NCBI GenBank assembly: GCA_934376955.1
Contig: CAKRPJ010000004.1
Coordinates: forward strand, 1 to 64,000
Source: CAKRPJ01 sp934376955
GTDB lineage: Bacteria; Bacillota; Clostridia; Lachnospirales; Lachnospiraceae
DNA length: 64,000 nucleotides
Direction: 5' to 3'
A program made the position numbers and the translations under genes. The notes below the pieces were generated by a model. It was not told where the DNA came from. It made no database searches and saw nothing but the letters and a program-made list of their open reading frames with translations. Of the stretch, positions 26,137 to 35,106 are shown piece after piece; the stretch's first letter is position 1, and every line of letters starts with the position of its first letter.

Positions 26137-27264
26137 TTGGAAGCTAGAAAATATGTGCGTATTCTTTTGAATATTGTGATCCCGATCCTTACCCTCTACC
26201 TTATTTGCGGGTGGGGGCCGAGGCTTCTCCTGTTTTTCATGCCCTTTGTGATTGGCTGGATCGTAGCGTTTATTGCAAATCCGCTGGTTCGCTTTCTTGA
26301 GAAGAAGCTTCGGATCGTCCGCAAGCACAGCTCGATCCTGCTGATCGTTGTTGTCCTTGCTCTTGTCATTTCCGGAATCTATTTTCTTACCGGCTGGTGC
26401 TTCCGAGAAGGAGTGGAATTTGCGAAGGCTCTCCCGGCACTGTATGAATCCGTCCGCGGCGAGGTGACAGCAGCCTATACGAGTATAGAGCGGCTTGTCA
26501 GCTTCCTTCCTGCAAATATGGAACAGTCCTTTGAAACGATGATGGACAGCCTGGGCGGGCAGATCGGCGATTTTTTACAGGAAATAGCGACATCTGCCGG
26601 CAGCGTTGTTGCAAGAAAGATCCCGGATGTGCTGGTAAATTTTATTGTTGTACTGTTATCCTCCTACCTGTTTCTGGCAGAGCACGATAAGCTTACGGAA
26701 CGAGTGGCAGGTTTTCTCCCGGACTCGGTAAAAAGGTACGGAAGCTTCTTAAAAAAGGACATAAGAGCGGTGATCGGCGGATATTTTATGGCACAGTTTA
26801 AAATTATGTTCGTGATCGGCCTTGTCCTTTTTGTGGGACTTTTATTTCTGGGAGTTCATTACAGCATTTTTCTTGCGATCGGAATTGCAGTGTTAGACTT
26901 TCTTCCTATGTTCGGTACCGGTACGGTGCTGATCCCCTGGGCAGTGGTTAAGCTGTTTGGCGGAGAGTACGCCTACGGAGCTGGGCTGGCTTTCCTCTAT
27001 GTGCTGACGCAGGCTGTCCGTCAGGTGATCCAGCCAAAGATCGTCGGTGACAGTCTGGGGCTTCCACCGCTGACGACTTTGTTTTTTCTTTATCTGGGAT
27101 ATAAATTCCGCGGCATTGCCGGTATGATCCTGGCAGTCCCTGTTGGGCTTATCTTTATTAAGTTTTATGAGTATGGTGCTTTCGATTCTTTCTTTTTGAA
27201 TATAAAGATTCTTTGTGAGGAGATACAGAAGCTGCGTAAAGGCGGGCAGGAGGAGCACAAATAG
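26137..27264 (+). CDS. ytvI: AI-2E family transporter, YtvI type
   Basis: Predicted 375-residue membrane protein of the AI-2E/PerM family with six to eight helices. The paired N-terminal helices, an amphipathic middle (about 95-170) and the C-terminal 'GVHYSIFLAIGIAVLDFLPMFG' region (about 235-257, shortened here) match sporulation membrane protein YtvI. 'VLTQAVRQVIQPKIVGDSLG' near 290 is the family signature. The start is probably TTG 26137; a GTG at 26155 is possible. It lies 22 bp after the aminotransferase. Role in spore formation is inferred from family. Confidence 0.78.
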   Translation: MEARKYVRILLNIVIPILTLYLICGWGPRLLLFFMPFVIGWIVAFIANPLVRFLEKKLRIVRKHSSILLIVVVLALVISGIYFLTGWCFREGVEFAKALPALYESVRGEVTAAYTSIERLVSFLPANMEQSFETMMDSLGGQIGDFLQEIATSAGSVVARKIPDVLVNFIVVLLSSYLFLAEHDKLTERVAGFLPDSVKRYGSFLKKDIRAVIGGYFMAQFKIMFVIGLVLFVGLLFLGVHYSIFLAIGIAVLDFLPMFGTGTVLIPWAVVKLFGGEYAYGAGLAFLYVLTQAVRQVIQPKIVGDSLGLPPLTTLFFLYLGYKFRGIAGMILAVPVGLIFIKFYEYGAFDSFFLNIKILCEEIQKLRKGGQEEHK

Positions 27265-27337
27265 GAGCGAACTGAATTTTATTAGTTAATTTTCGTTATT
27301 TTCCTAACAATATATTGTTTATTTTTTTATGATAGTA

Positions 27338-27346
27338 TGCTATAAT
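27338..27346 (+). promoter_or_regulatory. extended -10 promoter of amino acid permease
   Basis: TGC-TATAAT (TATAAT at 27341-27346) is an extended -10 element. A TTGTTT lies 20 bp upstream at 27315-27320, so a good -35 may not be needed. Confidence 0.5.
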
Positions 27347-27401
27347 AAGCGGGTTCGTGCCACAGCGGACAAAATATATTAAAGTTAAAGGAAGATTTAA
27401 T

Positions 27402-28835
27402 ATGGAAAAGACCAAGAAAATCGACTGGTACACCCTCGCCTTCATGGCATTCTCCACAGTATGGAGCTTCGGTAACGTGCTGAATGGCTTCGTCTATTTT
27501 AACGGAGTCCAGGTAATCTTCAGCTGGATCCTGATGTTCGTCCTCTACTTTGTACCCTATGCCCTGATGGTCGGAGAGCTAGGCTCCGCATTCAAACAGT
27601 CCGGCGGCGGTGTAAGCTCCTGGATCCATGAGACCATCGGCCCGAAATGTGCATATTATGCCGGATGGACCTATTGGGCGTGTCATGTGACCTACATCGC
27701 AAGTAAAGGCAGCGGCGGATTAAAAGCATTAAGCTGGATGGTATTCCAGAATGGCTCCACCTACGACACATTCCCGACAATTGCAGTTCAGATGGCAACA
27801 CTTGCTGTATTTCTGTTCTTCTGCTGGGTTGCAAGCCGCGGCTTAAACCCGTTAAAGAAATTAGCTACGATCGCAGGCTCCAGTATGTTCGTTATGTCCA
27901 TCCTGTTCATTTTAATGATGTTCGCGGCTCCGGCGATCAACCCGAATGCCGGCTTTGTATCTCCAGACTACAGCTTAAAGAACCTGATCCCGCAGTTTAA
28001 TGTAGGATATTTTACCTCTCTTTCCATTCTCGTCTTTGCTGTAGGTGGATGTGAGAAAATCTCTCCTTATGTAAATAAGGTTAAGGATCCGTCAAAGGGA
28101 TTCCCGAAGGGGATGATCATGTTAGCGGTTATGGTAATGGTCTGCGCGATCCTCGGAAGTATCGCAATGGGAATGATGTTTGACCCGGCGGTTATCAACG
28201 AAAGCTCTGACAGCTTTAAATCCTATGTTTCCAATGGTGCTTACTGGTCCTTCCAGAAGCTTGGTGAATACTACCATGTCGGCAACCTGCTGCTCGTGAT
28301 CTATGCAGCCTGCAATGCCATCGGTCAGTTCTCCACTCTGGTATTAAGCATCGACGCACCGCTTCGTATGCTTCTTGACAATGAAGACGCAAGACAGTTC
28401 GTTCCGTCCGGTCTTTTAAAGAAGAACGAGCACGGCGCATATATTAACGGTATCAAGATGGTCATCTGCTTATCCGGAAGTATCATCCTGATCCAGTCCC
28501 TCGTACCGGGCGCTGCATCCGTTCTGACACAGTTAAACAAGCTGAATTCAGTAACCATGCCGCTTCGTTATTTATGGGTATTTGCAGCATACATTGCCCT
28601 TAGAAAATCTCTTGATAAGTTCAATCCGGAATACAAGTTTACAAAGAATCAAACAGTTGCTCTTATTTCAGGCGGCTGGTGCTTCTTCGTAACGGCAGCC
28701 TGCTGTATCCTTGGTATGTATGTTGAGGGTGATATGGCCTCCACAGCATTAAACGTAGTGACACCGATCATGCTCACAGCTCTCGGACTGATCTTACCGG
28801 AGATCAAGAAGCACGAAGCTGCAAAAGCAAAATAA
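27402..28835 (+). CDS. APC superfamily amino acid permease
   Basis: Predicted 477-residue transporter with 12 helices. The start of helix 1 (WYTLAFMAFSTVWSFGNVLNG) and the SGGGVSSWIHETIGPK segment match the glutamate/GABA-antiporter-like branch of the APC superfamily. ATG 27402 has aaggaag about 9 bases upstream; upstream in-frame codons cover the promoter. Codon use is strongly biased (ttc, aac, ctg, ccg), which suggests high expression. It is a single-gene unit ended by a terminator. Substrate not determinable. Confidence 0.85.
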   Translation: MEKTKKIDWYTLAFMAFSTVWSFGNVLNGFVYFNGVQVIFSWILMFVLYFVPYALMVGELGSAFKQSGGGVSSWIHETIGPKCAYYAGWTYWACHVTYIASKGSGGLKALSWMVFQNGSTYDTFPTIAVQMATLAVFLFFCWVASRGLNPLKKLATIAGSSMFVMSILFILMMFAAPAINPNAGFVSPDYSLKNLIPQFNVGYFTSLSILVFAVGGCEKISPYVNKVKDPSKGFPKGMIMLAVMVMVCAILGSIAMGMMFDPAVINESSDSFKSYVSNGAYWSFQKLGEYYHVGNLLLVIYAACNAIGQFSTLVLSIDAPLRMLLDNEDARQFVPSGLLKKNEHGAYINGIKMVICLSGSIILIQSLVPGAASVLTQLNKLNSVTMPLRYLWVFAAYIALRKSLDKFNPEYKFTKNQTVALISGGWCFFVTAACCILGMYVEGDMASTALNVVTPIMLTALGLILPEIKKHEAAKAK

Positions 28836-28867
28836 ATAAAAGCAAAATAATAGAAGATCGATAACAA

Positions 28868-28897
28868 AAAGAGCTGTCGCAGATGCGGCAGCTCTTT
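28868..28897. terminator. bidirectional terminator
   Basis: Near-perfect stem AAAGAGCTGTCGC / GCGGCAGCTCTTT with an AGAT loop, lying between the permease gene (plus) and the tRNA genes (minus). Confidence 0.85.
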
Positions 28898-28915
28898 ATA
28901 TAGTCAAATAGAAAA

Positions 28916-28986
28916 AGCAGATAACGGGAGTCGAACCCGCCTTTCCAGCTTGGGAAGCTAGCGTTCTACCGATGAACCATATCTGC
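28916..28986 (-). tRNA. tRNA-Gly (anticodon CCC)
   Basis: Read on the minus strand it folds into a full cloverleaf: acceptor GCAGATA/TATCTGC, D-arm GTTC/GAAC, anticodon stem CTAGC/GCTGG with loop TTCCCAA (anticodon CCC) and T-arm GCGGG/CCCGT with TTCGACT. CCA is not encoded. Confidence 0.95.
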
Positions 28987-28996
28987 AAAAATCAAC

Positions 28997-29069
28997 TGGA
29001 GCATATGGGATTCGAACCCACGACCTTTTGAATGCCATTCAAACGCGCTCCCAACTGCGCTAATGCCCC
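28997..29069 (-). tRNA. tRNA-Ala (anticodon GGC)
   Basis: Minus-strand cloverleaf: acceptor GGGGCAT/ATGCTCC, D-arm GCGC/GCGC, anticodon stem TTTGA/TCAAA with loop ATGGCAT (anticodon GGC), T-arm GTGGG/CCCAT with TTCGAAT. CCA is not encoded. It is 10 bases upstream of tRNA-Gly and probably cotranscribed. Confidence 0.95.
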
Positions 29070-29154
29070 GTTGAATTTACTATAGCACAAAACATAAAAA
29101 TCCACAAGGACTTTTAGTAATATATTTTCCGGCTATATTATCTTACCTGATTAA

Positions 29155-29200
29155 AAAAAGCCGCCCGGAAATGAACCTCGGGGATCCTTCCGGGCTGATG
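29155..29200 (-). terminator. terminator of the SpoIID-like gene
   Basis: On the minus strand CAGCCCGGAA pairs with TTCCGGGCGG and runs into TTTTTTT. It ends the 29223-30449 gene. Confidence 0.8.
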
Positions 29201-29222
29201 TTCGACTTAAAGGGTTACCGTA

Positions 29223-30449
29223 TTACAGCTCTGCAATTCTTGTGACTCCCACATAGATATGGGAGATCTTATACCAGGTAGCAAAGTCGACCACACCGGT
29301 GGGAGGAAGCCCGAAAATCGACTGGAAGGCTTCCACGGAGCGGGCTGTGGCGGGGCCGTAGATCCCATCGGGATTTACACGGGGGATCGAAGTATAAATG
29401 GTTGCGATCGCATCAAGCTGCTCCTGAAGCTGGCGTACTTTATTTCCGCTGGCACCGATCGTAAGGTCGTAGCCGGGCCAGGATGCCGGGATACCCGAGA
29501 GGATCTCCGCTGTATTGATGTAAATATCATCTCCGTAAAAATGACGCAGGATCTCGATGGGGCTGTAACCCCGTTCACCCAGCTCGCAGGAACCCCACTG
29601 CGTCATCCATCCGGGACAGGAAACCTTCCTCCCGTCACAATATTGTGTCAGTATCGGCTGCTTGACCTCCGGCCTGGAGAGATAATTATCGAAGATATCA
29701 TCCACGACAACGGAGATGGAGTCAAAAATGTTTCTTCCGTAGATCCATTTGTGATCGTAAGCAGTCGAGGAGGTGATCGTAAAATCATAGCCCTGATTCC
29801 GGTACCATTCAGTGTAAACACGATTTAAGGTAAAAGACATGATCGCCAGTACATTGGCAACGATCGAGGCTTCCGGCCATGTGGCATAGATTTCGCTGGA
29901 GGCGACGTTTTTAATATAATCACGATATGGAACATAATAGTTTTTCGCGGATTTATTTTGTGGGACGCCGTCATGAACGATAACGGTCTGGGGAACGACG
30001 ACCCGGGAGAGAACGATCTCGCCGCTCTCATGGATCGGTTTGATCTCATTTTCCGCAATTTTCGGCGGATAGCTTCCATATAAAGTGTGTTCTGGGATCT
30101 GAAGTTCCTCGACTGTCTTATCGTTATCTGAAAGGGGGATCATGCGGGCCGGCTGTCTGGAGGAGGATTCAGCAAGTATTTCGCTTCCGCTTATCACAAG
30201 GGGTTCATATCCCGGTGCATTGATACGGATCGTATATTCCGCATAAGGACATGTATCCTGCGGAAACAGGCTTAGATCTCTGGGAGGAGCGGTGAGAAAC
30301 ACGGCTTCTGTCTGTCCGGCCCGGTCGGTCGTAAGCTCCTCCAGAATTTTATCCGGAGTATTTTTATCAGAAATGCTTACCTTAGCGTCAGTGATCGGAA
30401 AATTATTGACGTCGGATACAACGTCAACCTGTAATAATCCCTGTGCCAT
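29223..30449 (-). CDS. SpoIID-like protein with peptidoglycan-binding domain
   Basis: Predicted 408-residue protein in three parts. Residues about 1-95 form a carboxypeptidase-regulatory-like beta sandwich. Residues about 165-320 resemble SpoIID/LytB (YVPYRDYIKNVASSEIYATW, then AIMSFTLNR and ILTQYCDGRKVSCPGW). Residues about 330-400 are a PG_binding_1 repeat (GNKVRQLQEQLDAI, then DGIYGPATARSVEAFQ). SpoIID proteins act on peptidoglycan during engulfment. No signal peptide is visible, although gagg before the ATG supports this start. That is odd for a wall-binding protein and may mean non-classical export or mother-cell release. Confidence 0.75.
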   Translation of the reverse strand: MAQGLLQVDVVSDVNNFPITDAKVSISDKNTPDKILEELTTDRAGQTEAVFLTAPPRDLSLFPQDTCPYAEYTIRINAPGYEPLVISGSEILAESSSRQPARMIPLSDNDKTVEELQIPEHTLYGSYPPKIAENEIKPIHESGEIVLSRVVVPQTVIVHDGVPQNKSAKNYYVPYRDYIKNVASSEIYATWPEASIVANVLAIMSFTLNRVYTEWYRNQGYDFTITSSTAYDHKWIYGRNIFDSISVVVDDIFDNYLSRPEVKQPILTQYCDGRKVSCPGWMTQWGSCELGERGYSPIEILRHFYGDDIYINTAEILSGIPASWPGYDLTIGASGNKVRQLQEQLDAIATIYTSIPRVNPDGIYGPATARSVEAFQSIFGLPPTGVVDFATWYKISHIYVGVTRIAEL

Positions 30450-30549
30450 TTATGCCTCGATAAAATAATGTCCTTACAGGGTATGCAGATGGATCTGATT
30501 TATGAAACAAGAAAGAAACTTAAGATTAGAAAAAAAATAAAAATACAGC

Positions 30550-30578
30550 TTGAAAAAAAATGCAAGACGTGATAGAAT
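30550..30578 (+). promoter_or_regulatory. carAB promoter
   Basis: TTGAAA (30550-30555), 17-bp spacer, TAGAAT (30573-30578). The 60-base leader contains TGGGC...GGCCCA; no PyrR-type attenuator was recognised. Confidence 0.7.
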
Positions 30579-30637
30579 AGTGAAAATTTGGGCAAAAATA
30601 TACTGGCCCAGACAGAAAGATAAGAAAGGGTGGCGTC

Positions 30638-31711
30638 ATGAAGGCATATTTAATACTGGAAGATGGAACCGTGTTTGAAGGTACAAGTATTGGTTCTACC
30701 AGAGAAGTGATCAGTGAAATTGTTTTTAATACATCCATGACCGGTTATCTTGAAGTCCTTACCGACCCGTCGTATGCTGGACAGGCAGTGGTAATGACTT
30801 ATCCGTTAATTGGTAATTACGGAATCTGCCGGGAGGATATGGAATCCAGGCGTGCATGGCCGGATGGCTATATTGTAAGAGAATTATCCAGAATTCCCAG
30901 CAATTTCAGAAGCGGGGACACCATCGAACATTTCTTAAAGGAACAGGACATTCCTGGCATCAGTGGCATCGACACAAGAGCTCTCACCAAAATTTTAAGA
31001 GAAAAAGGAACCATGAACGGTATGATCACCACAAACGGAGATCATGATATCGCAGAGGTCACCGCAAGGATCAAAGCCTACACCGTAGCAGGAGTGGTAA
31101 TGGAAACGACAACAAAGGAGCCCTATGTGATCCCGGGAGAGGGAAAAAAGGTCGCTCTTTTGGATTGCGGAGCAAAGAATAATATTGCCCGTTCTCTGAA
31201 TCAAAGAGGATGTGAGGTAACTGTGTATCCGGCAGATACACCGGCTGAGAAGATCCTTGAAACAGCTCCGGACGGAATCATGTTATCCAACGGCCCCGGA
31301 GACCCGGCAGAGAATGTAGAGATCATAAAAGAAGTGAAAAAGCTTTATGAGTCTGATGTTCCGATCTTTGCCATCTGCCTTGGACATCAGCTTATGGCAC
31401 TCGCTACAGGCGCAAAAACCTATAAATTAAAATATGGACACCGCGGCGGAAACCACCCGGTCAAGGATCTGGAGACAGGACGTGTATACATAACCTCCCA
31501 GAACCACGGCTATGCGGTGGATGAGGAGACTCTGGATCCGCAGATCGCAGTTCCGGCATTTATCAATGTCAATGACAAGACAAACGAAGGTCTGAAATAT
31601 ACAGGAAAAAATATCTTTACCGTACAGTATCATCCGGAGGCTTGTCCGGGACCCCAGGATTCCGGATATCTGTTTGATCGGTTTATGCGTATGATGGAGG
31701 AGGGAAAATAA
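30638..31711 (+). CDS. carA: carbamoyl-phosphate synthase small subunit
   Basis: Predicted 357-residue glutaminase subunit supplying ammonia for carbamoyl phosphate (arginine and pyrimidine synthesis). The N-terminal CPSase small domain begins AYLILEDGTVFEG. The class I amidotransferase triad is complete: Cys in AICLGHQLMAL near 247, and His/Glu in QYHPEACPGP near 333-335. It overlaps carB by 1 base (TAATG), so the subunits are translationally coupled. The start has gaaagggtgg upstream. Usual family length. Confidence 0.96.
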   Translation: MKAYLILEDGTVFEGTSIGSTREVISEIVFNTSMTGYLEVLTDPSYAGQAVVMTYPLIGNYGICREDMESRRAWPDGYIVRELSRIPSNFRSGDTIEHFLKEQDIPGISGIDTRALTKILREKGTMNGMITTNGDHDIAEVTARIKAYTVAGVVMETTTKEPYVIPGEGKKVALLDCGAKNNIARSLNQRGCEVTVYPADTPAEKILETAPDGIMLSNGPGDPAENVEIIKEVKKLYESDVPIFAICLGHQLMALATGAKTYKLKYGHRGGNHPVKDLETGRVYITSQNHGYAVDEETLDPQIAVPAFINVNDKTNEGLKYTGKNIFTVQYHPEACPGPQDSGYLFDRFMRMMEEGK

Positions 31712-34700
31712 TGCCAAAGAATCCAGATATCAAAAAAGTTCTTGTGATCGGCTCCGGCCCGATCATTATCGGACAGGCTGCTGAATTTGACTATGCAGGT
31801 ACACAGGCGTGCCGCTCCTTAAAGGAGGAGGGCATTGAGGTCGTACTTTTAAACTCCAATCCGGCTACGATCATGACCGATAAGGATATTGCTGACCGGG
31901 TTTATATCGAACCGCTGACAACAGAGGTCGTTGAGCAGCTTATCAAAAAGGAGAAGCCGGACAGCATTCTTCCGACTCTTGGCGGACAGGCAGGCTTAAA
32001 CCTTGCTATGGAGTTAGAAGAAGCCGGGATTTTAAGCGAAAATAATGTACGTCTCATCGGAACGACTGCCCTGACCATCAAGAAGGCAGAAGACCGTGAG
32101 ATGTTTAAGGAAACCATGGAGAAGATCGGTGAGCCGGTGGCTCCCTCCGAGATCGTGGAGAGTGTGGCGGATGGTCTTGCCGTAGCAGAAAAGATCGGCT
32201 ATCCTATTGTTCTTCGTCCCGCTTATACACTGGGCGGCTCCGGCGGCGGTATCGCGGAAAATGCAGAACAGTGTGCAGAGATACTGGAAAACGGACTTCG
32301 TCTTTCCCGTGTCGGACAGGTTCTTGTGGAGAGATGTATTGCAGGCTGGAAAGAGATCGAGTATGAGGTAATGCGTGACGGTGCCGGAAACGTGATCACC
32401 GTCTGCAACATGGAGAATATCGACCCGGTCGGCGTTCATACCGGTGACAGTATTGTTGTGGCTCCGTCCCAGACTCTGGGCGATAAGGAGTATCAGATGC
32501 TCCGTACCTCCGCTCTGCGTATCATTACCGAGTTAGGGATCACCGGCGGCTGTAATGTCCAGTACGCGTTAAACCCCAACAGCTTTGAATACTGTGTTAT
32601 CGAGGTAAATCCCCGTGTAAGCCGTTCATCCGCACTTGCATCCAAGGCCACCGGTTACCCGATCGCCAAGGTGGCCGCAAAGATCGCTCTCGGTTATACA
32701 CTGGATGAGATCAAGAATGCGGTCACAAAGAAGACATACGCCAGCTTTGAGCCTATGCTCGACTATGTTGTAGTTAAGATGCCGCGTCTCCCCTTCGATA
32801 AATTCATCAGTGCGAGCCATCAGCTGGGAACGCAGATGAAGGCGACCGGTGAGGTAATGAGTATCTGCACAAGCTTTGAGGGCGGTCTGATGAAGGCGAT
32901 CCGTTCCCTCGAGCAGCATGTGGACAGCCTTATGTCTTATGATTACAGCAGCCTGACCGTGAGCGAGATCAAGGACAGATTAAAAAATGTGGATGACCGC
33001 AGGATCTGGGTCATTGCCGAAGCACTCCGCCGCGGCTTCGATTATGAGCTGATCCATGATATTACAAAGATCGATGTCTGTTTTATCGATAAGCTGGCTA
33101 TCCTCGTTGAGATGGAGGAGAAGCTTAAAAAGGCCGGTACGAAGCTGGAGGTTGAGCTCTTAAAGGAAGCAAAGCGGATCGAGTTCCCGGATAATGTGAT
33201 CAGCCGCCTGACCGGGCTTTCTATGGAAGAAATCAAGAAGATGCGTTATGAAAACGGCATCCGTGCGGCTTATAAGATGGTAGATACCTGTGCGGCAGAG
33301 TTTGCAGCAGAGACACCATACTATTATTCCTGCTTCGGAAGCCAGAATGAGGCAGACGGAACCACCAAAAAGAAGAAGGTACTTGTTCTCGGCTCCGGTC
33401 CGATCCGTATCGGACAGGGAATCGAGTTTGACTTCTGTTCCGTTCACAGCACATGGGCATTTGAAAAGGAAGGCTACGAGACCGTTATCATCAATAATAA
33501 CCCGGAGACCGTCAGCACAGACTTTGATATCGCGGACAAGCTCTATTTTGAACCGCTGACTCCGGAGGATGTGGAAAGCATCGTCGATGTGGAAAAGCCG
33601 GACGGAGCTGTTGTTCAGTTCGGCGGACAGACCGCCATCAAGCTTACGGAAGCACTGATGAAGATGGGAGTTCCGATCCTCGGAACGGCTGCCGAGGACG
33701 TGGATGCGGCTGAGGACAGAGAATTGTTTGATGCGATCCTTGAGCAATGCGAGATCCCAAGACCGAAGGGACAGACTGTATTTACGGCCGAGGAGGCAAA
33801 AAAGGCAGCGAATGAGCTGGGTTACCCGGTTTTAGTCCGCCCATCCTATGTACTCGGCGGACAGGGTATGCAGATTGCCATCAATGACGAGGACATCGAT
33901 GAATTTATCGGTATCATCAACCAGATCGCTCAGGAGCATCCGATCTTAGTCGATAAGTATATCATGGGCAAGGAGATCGAGGTCGATGCGATCTGTGACG
34001 GAACCGATATCCTGATCCCGGGTATCATGGAACATATCGAGCGTACCGGAATCCATTCCGGCGACAGTATCTCGGTATATCCGGCAAAGAGCATCACGGA
34101 GGAAAATAAACGTACACTTGTAGAATATACGGAAAAGCTGGCAAGGGCACTCCATGTAAAGGGAATGATCAATATCCAGTTTATCGTTAATGACGAGGGT
34201 GTTTTCATCATCGAGGTAAACCCCAGATCCTCAAGAACAGTTCCGTATATCAGCAAGGTTACAGGGATCCCGATCGTCCCGCTGGCTACTCAGATCATCT
34301 GCGGCCATACGATCCGCGAGCTGGGATATACACCGGGTCTCCAAAAGGAAGCAGATTATTATGCGATCAAGATGCCGGTATTCTCCTTCGAGAAGATCAG
34401 AGGAGCCGATATCAGTCTGGGGCCGGAGATGAAGTCTACCGGTGAGTGCCTCGGAATCGCAAAGACCTTTAACGAAGCCCTCTATAAGGCATTCCAGGGA
34501 GCTAATATCAAGCTGCCCAAATATAAAAACATGATCATTACCGTCCGGGATTCCGATAAAGAAGAAATGGTAGATATCGCGAGACGATTCAAGGAGCAGG
34601 GCTACAGGATCTTCTGTACGGCCGGAACTGCCCGTTATCTGTACCAGAAGGGTGTGGTGACGATCCCGATCAGAAAGATCGAACAGGAGTCTCCGAACGT

Positions 34701-34911
34701 GCTCGACCTGATCCTCGGCCATGAGATCGACCTTGTTATCGACATTCCTGCTCAGGGTGCAGAGAGAAGTCACGATGGATTTATCATCAGAAGAAATGCC
34801 ATTGAAACAGGTGTAACCGTATTGACAGCCATCGATACAGCGCGGGCCCTCGTGACCAGTATGGAAAACCGTGCAAATGAGTTAACCCTTGTCAACATTG
34901 CCAAGATCTGA
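31711..34911 (+). CDS. carB: carbamoyl-phosphate synthase large subunit
   Basis: Predicted 1066-residue synthetase subunit. Two homologous ATP-grasp halves are visible, each opening with a nucleotide motif: VLVIGSGPIIIGQAAEFDYAG (near 10, partly quoted) and VLVLGSGPIRIGQGIEFDFC (near 557). The C-terminal MGS-like allosteric domain (about 935-1066) includes IFCTAGTARYLYQKGV. All domains are intact, and the length is normal for the family. It forms a heterodimer with CarA. It is the last gene of a two-gene operon. Confidence 0.97.
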   Translation: MPKNPDIKKVLVIGSGPIIIGQAAEFDYAGTQACRSLKEEGIEVVLLNSNPATIMTDKDIADRVYIEPLTTEVVEQLIKKEKPDSILPTLGGQAGLNLAMELEEAGILSENNVRLIGTTALTIKKAEDREMFKETMEKIGEPVAPSEIVESVADGLAVAEKIGYPIVLRPAYTLGGSGGGIAENAEQCAEILENGLRLSRVGQVLVERCIAGWKEIEYEVMRDGAGNVITVCNMENIDPVGVHTGDSIVVAPSQTLGDKEYQMLRTSALRIITELGITGGCNVQYALNPNSFEYCVIEVNPRVSRSSALASKATGYPIAKVAAKIALGYTLDEIKNAVTKKTYASFEPMLDYVVVKMPRLPFDKFISASHQLGTQMKATGEVMSICTSFEGGLMKAIRSLEQHVDSLMSYDYSSLTVSEIKDRLKNVDDRRIWVIAEALRRGFDYELIHDITKIDVCFIDKLAILVEMEEKLKKAGTKLEVELLKEAKRIEFPDNVISRLTGLSMEEIKKMRYENGIRAAYKMVDTCAAEFAAETPYYYSCFGSQNEADGTTKKKKVLVLGSGPIRIGQGIEFDFCSVHSTWAFEKEGYETVIINNNPETVSTDFDIADKLYFEPLTPEDVESIVDVEKPDGAVVQFGGQTAIKLTEALMKMGVPILGTAAEDVDAAEDRELFDAILEQCEIPRPKGQTVFTAEEAKKAANELGYPVLVRPSYVLGGQGMQIAINDEDIDEFIGIINQIAQEHPILVDKYIMGKEIEVDAICDGTDILIPGIMEHIERTGIHSGDSISVYPAKSITEENKRTLVEYTEKLARALHVKGMINIQFIVNDEGVFIIEVNPRSSRTVPYISKVTGIPIVPLATQIICGHTIRELGYTPGLQKEADYYAIKMPVFSFEKIRGADISLGPEMKSTGECLGIAKTFNEALYKAFQGANIKLPKYKNMIITVRDSDKEEMVDIARRFKEQGYRIFCTAGTARYLYQKGVVTIPIRKIEQESPNVLDLILGHEIDLVIDIPAQGAERSHDGFIIRRNAIETGVTVLTAIDTARALVTSMENRANELTLVNIAKI

Positions 34912-34946
34912 TCTCTTATCGTCAATAAGCAATAAACAATTGATTT

Positions 34947-34981
34947 CGTGCATACTGTTTTCGGCAGTATGCACGATTTTG
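34947..34981 (+). terminator. terminator after carAB
   Basis: Perfect 11-bp stem CGTGCATACTG / CAGTATGCACG (34947-34957 with 34965-34975), then ATTTTGTATTT. Confidence 0.8.
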
Positions 34982-35012
34982 TATTTAGAACAATATTTAT
35001 GCAAAAAACCTC

Positions 35013-35046
35013 TTTACAAAAGTATAAATATGCATTATAATGCATA
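35013..35046 (+). promoter_or_regulatory. promoter with ArgR-like operator
   Basis: TTTACA (35013-35018), 17-bp spacer, TATAAT (35036-35041). An 18-bp perfect palindrome TATGCATTATAATGCATA (35029-35046) covers the -10 box. It matches the general ArgR box pattern TGnATnnnnATnCA with the same change in both half-sites. A repressor bound here would block transcription of the amino acid transporter operon. The regulator is inferred. Confidence 0.65.
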
Positions 35047-35106
35047 CCAGTTACAGAAATTCAAGAAAGAAAGAATTTGGTATACAAATACAGGAGGACA
35101 AAGATT

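Noticed and set aside
33160..33747. Minus-strand frame inside carB
   Set aside because: Long shadow frame only; carB is intact and in the usual reading frame.
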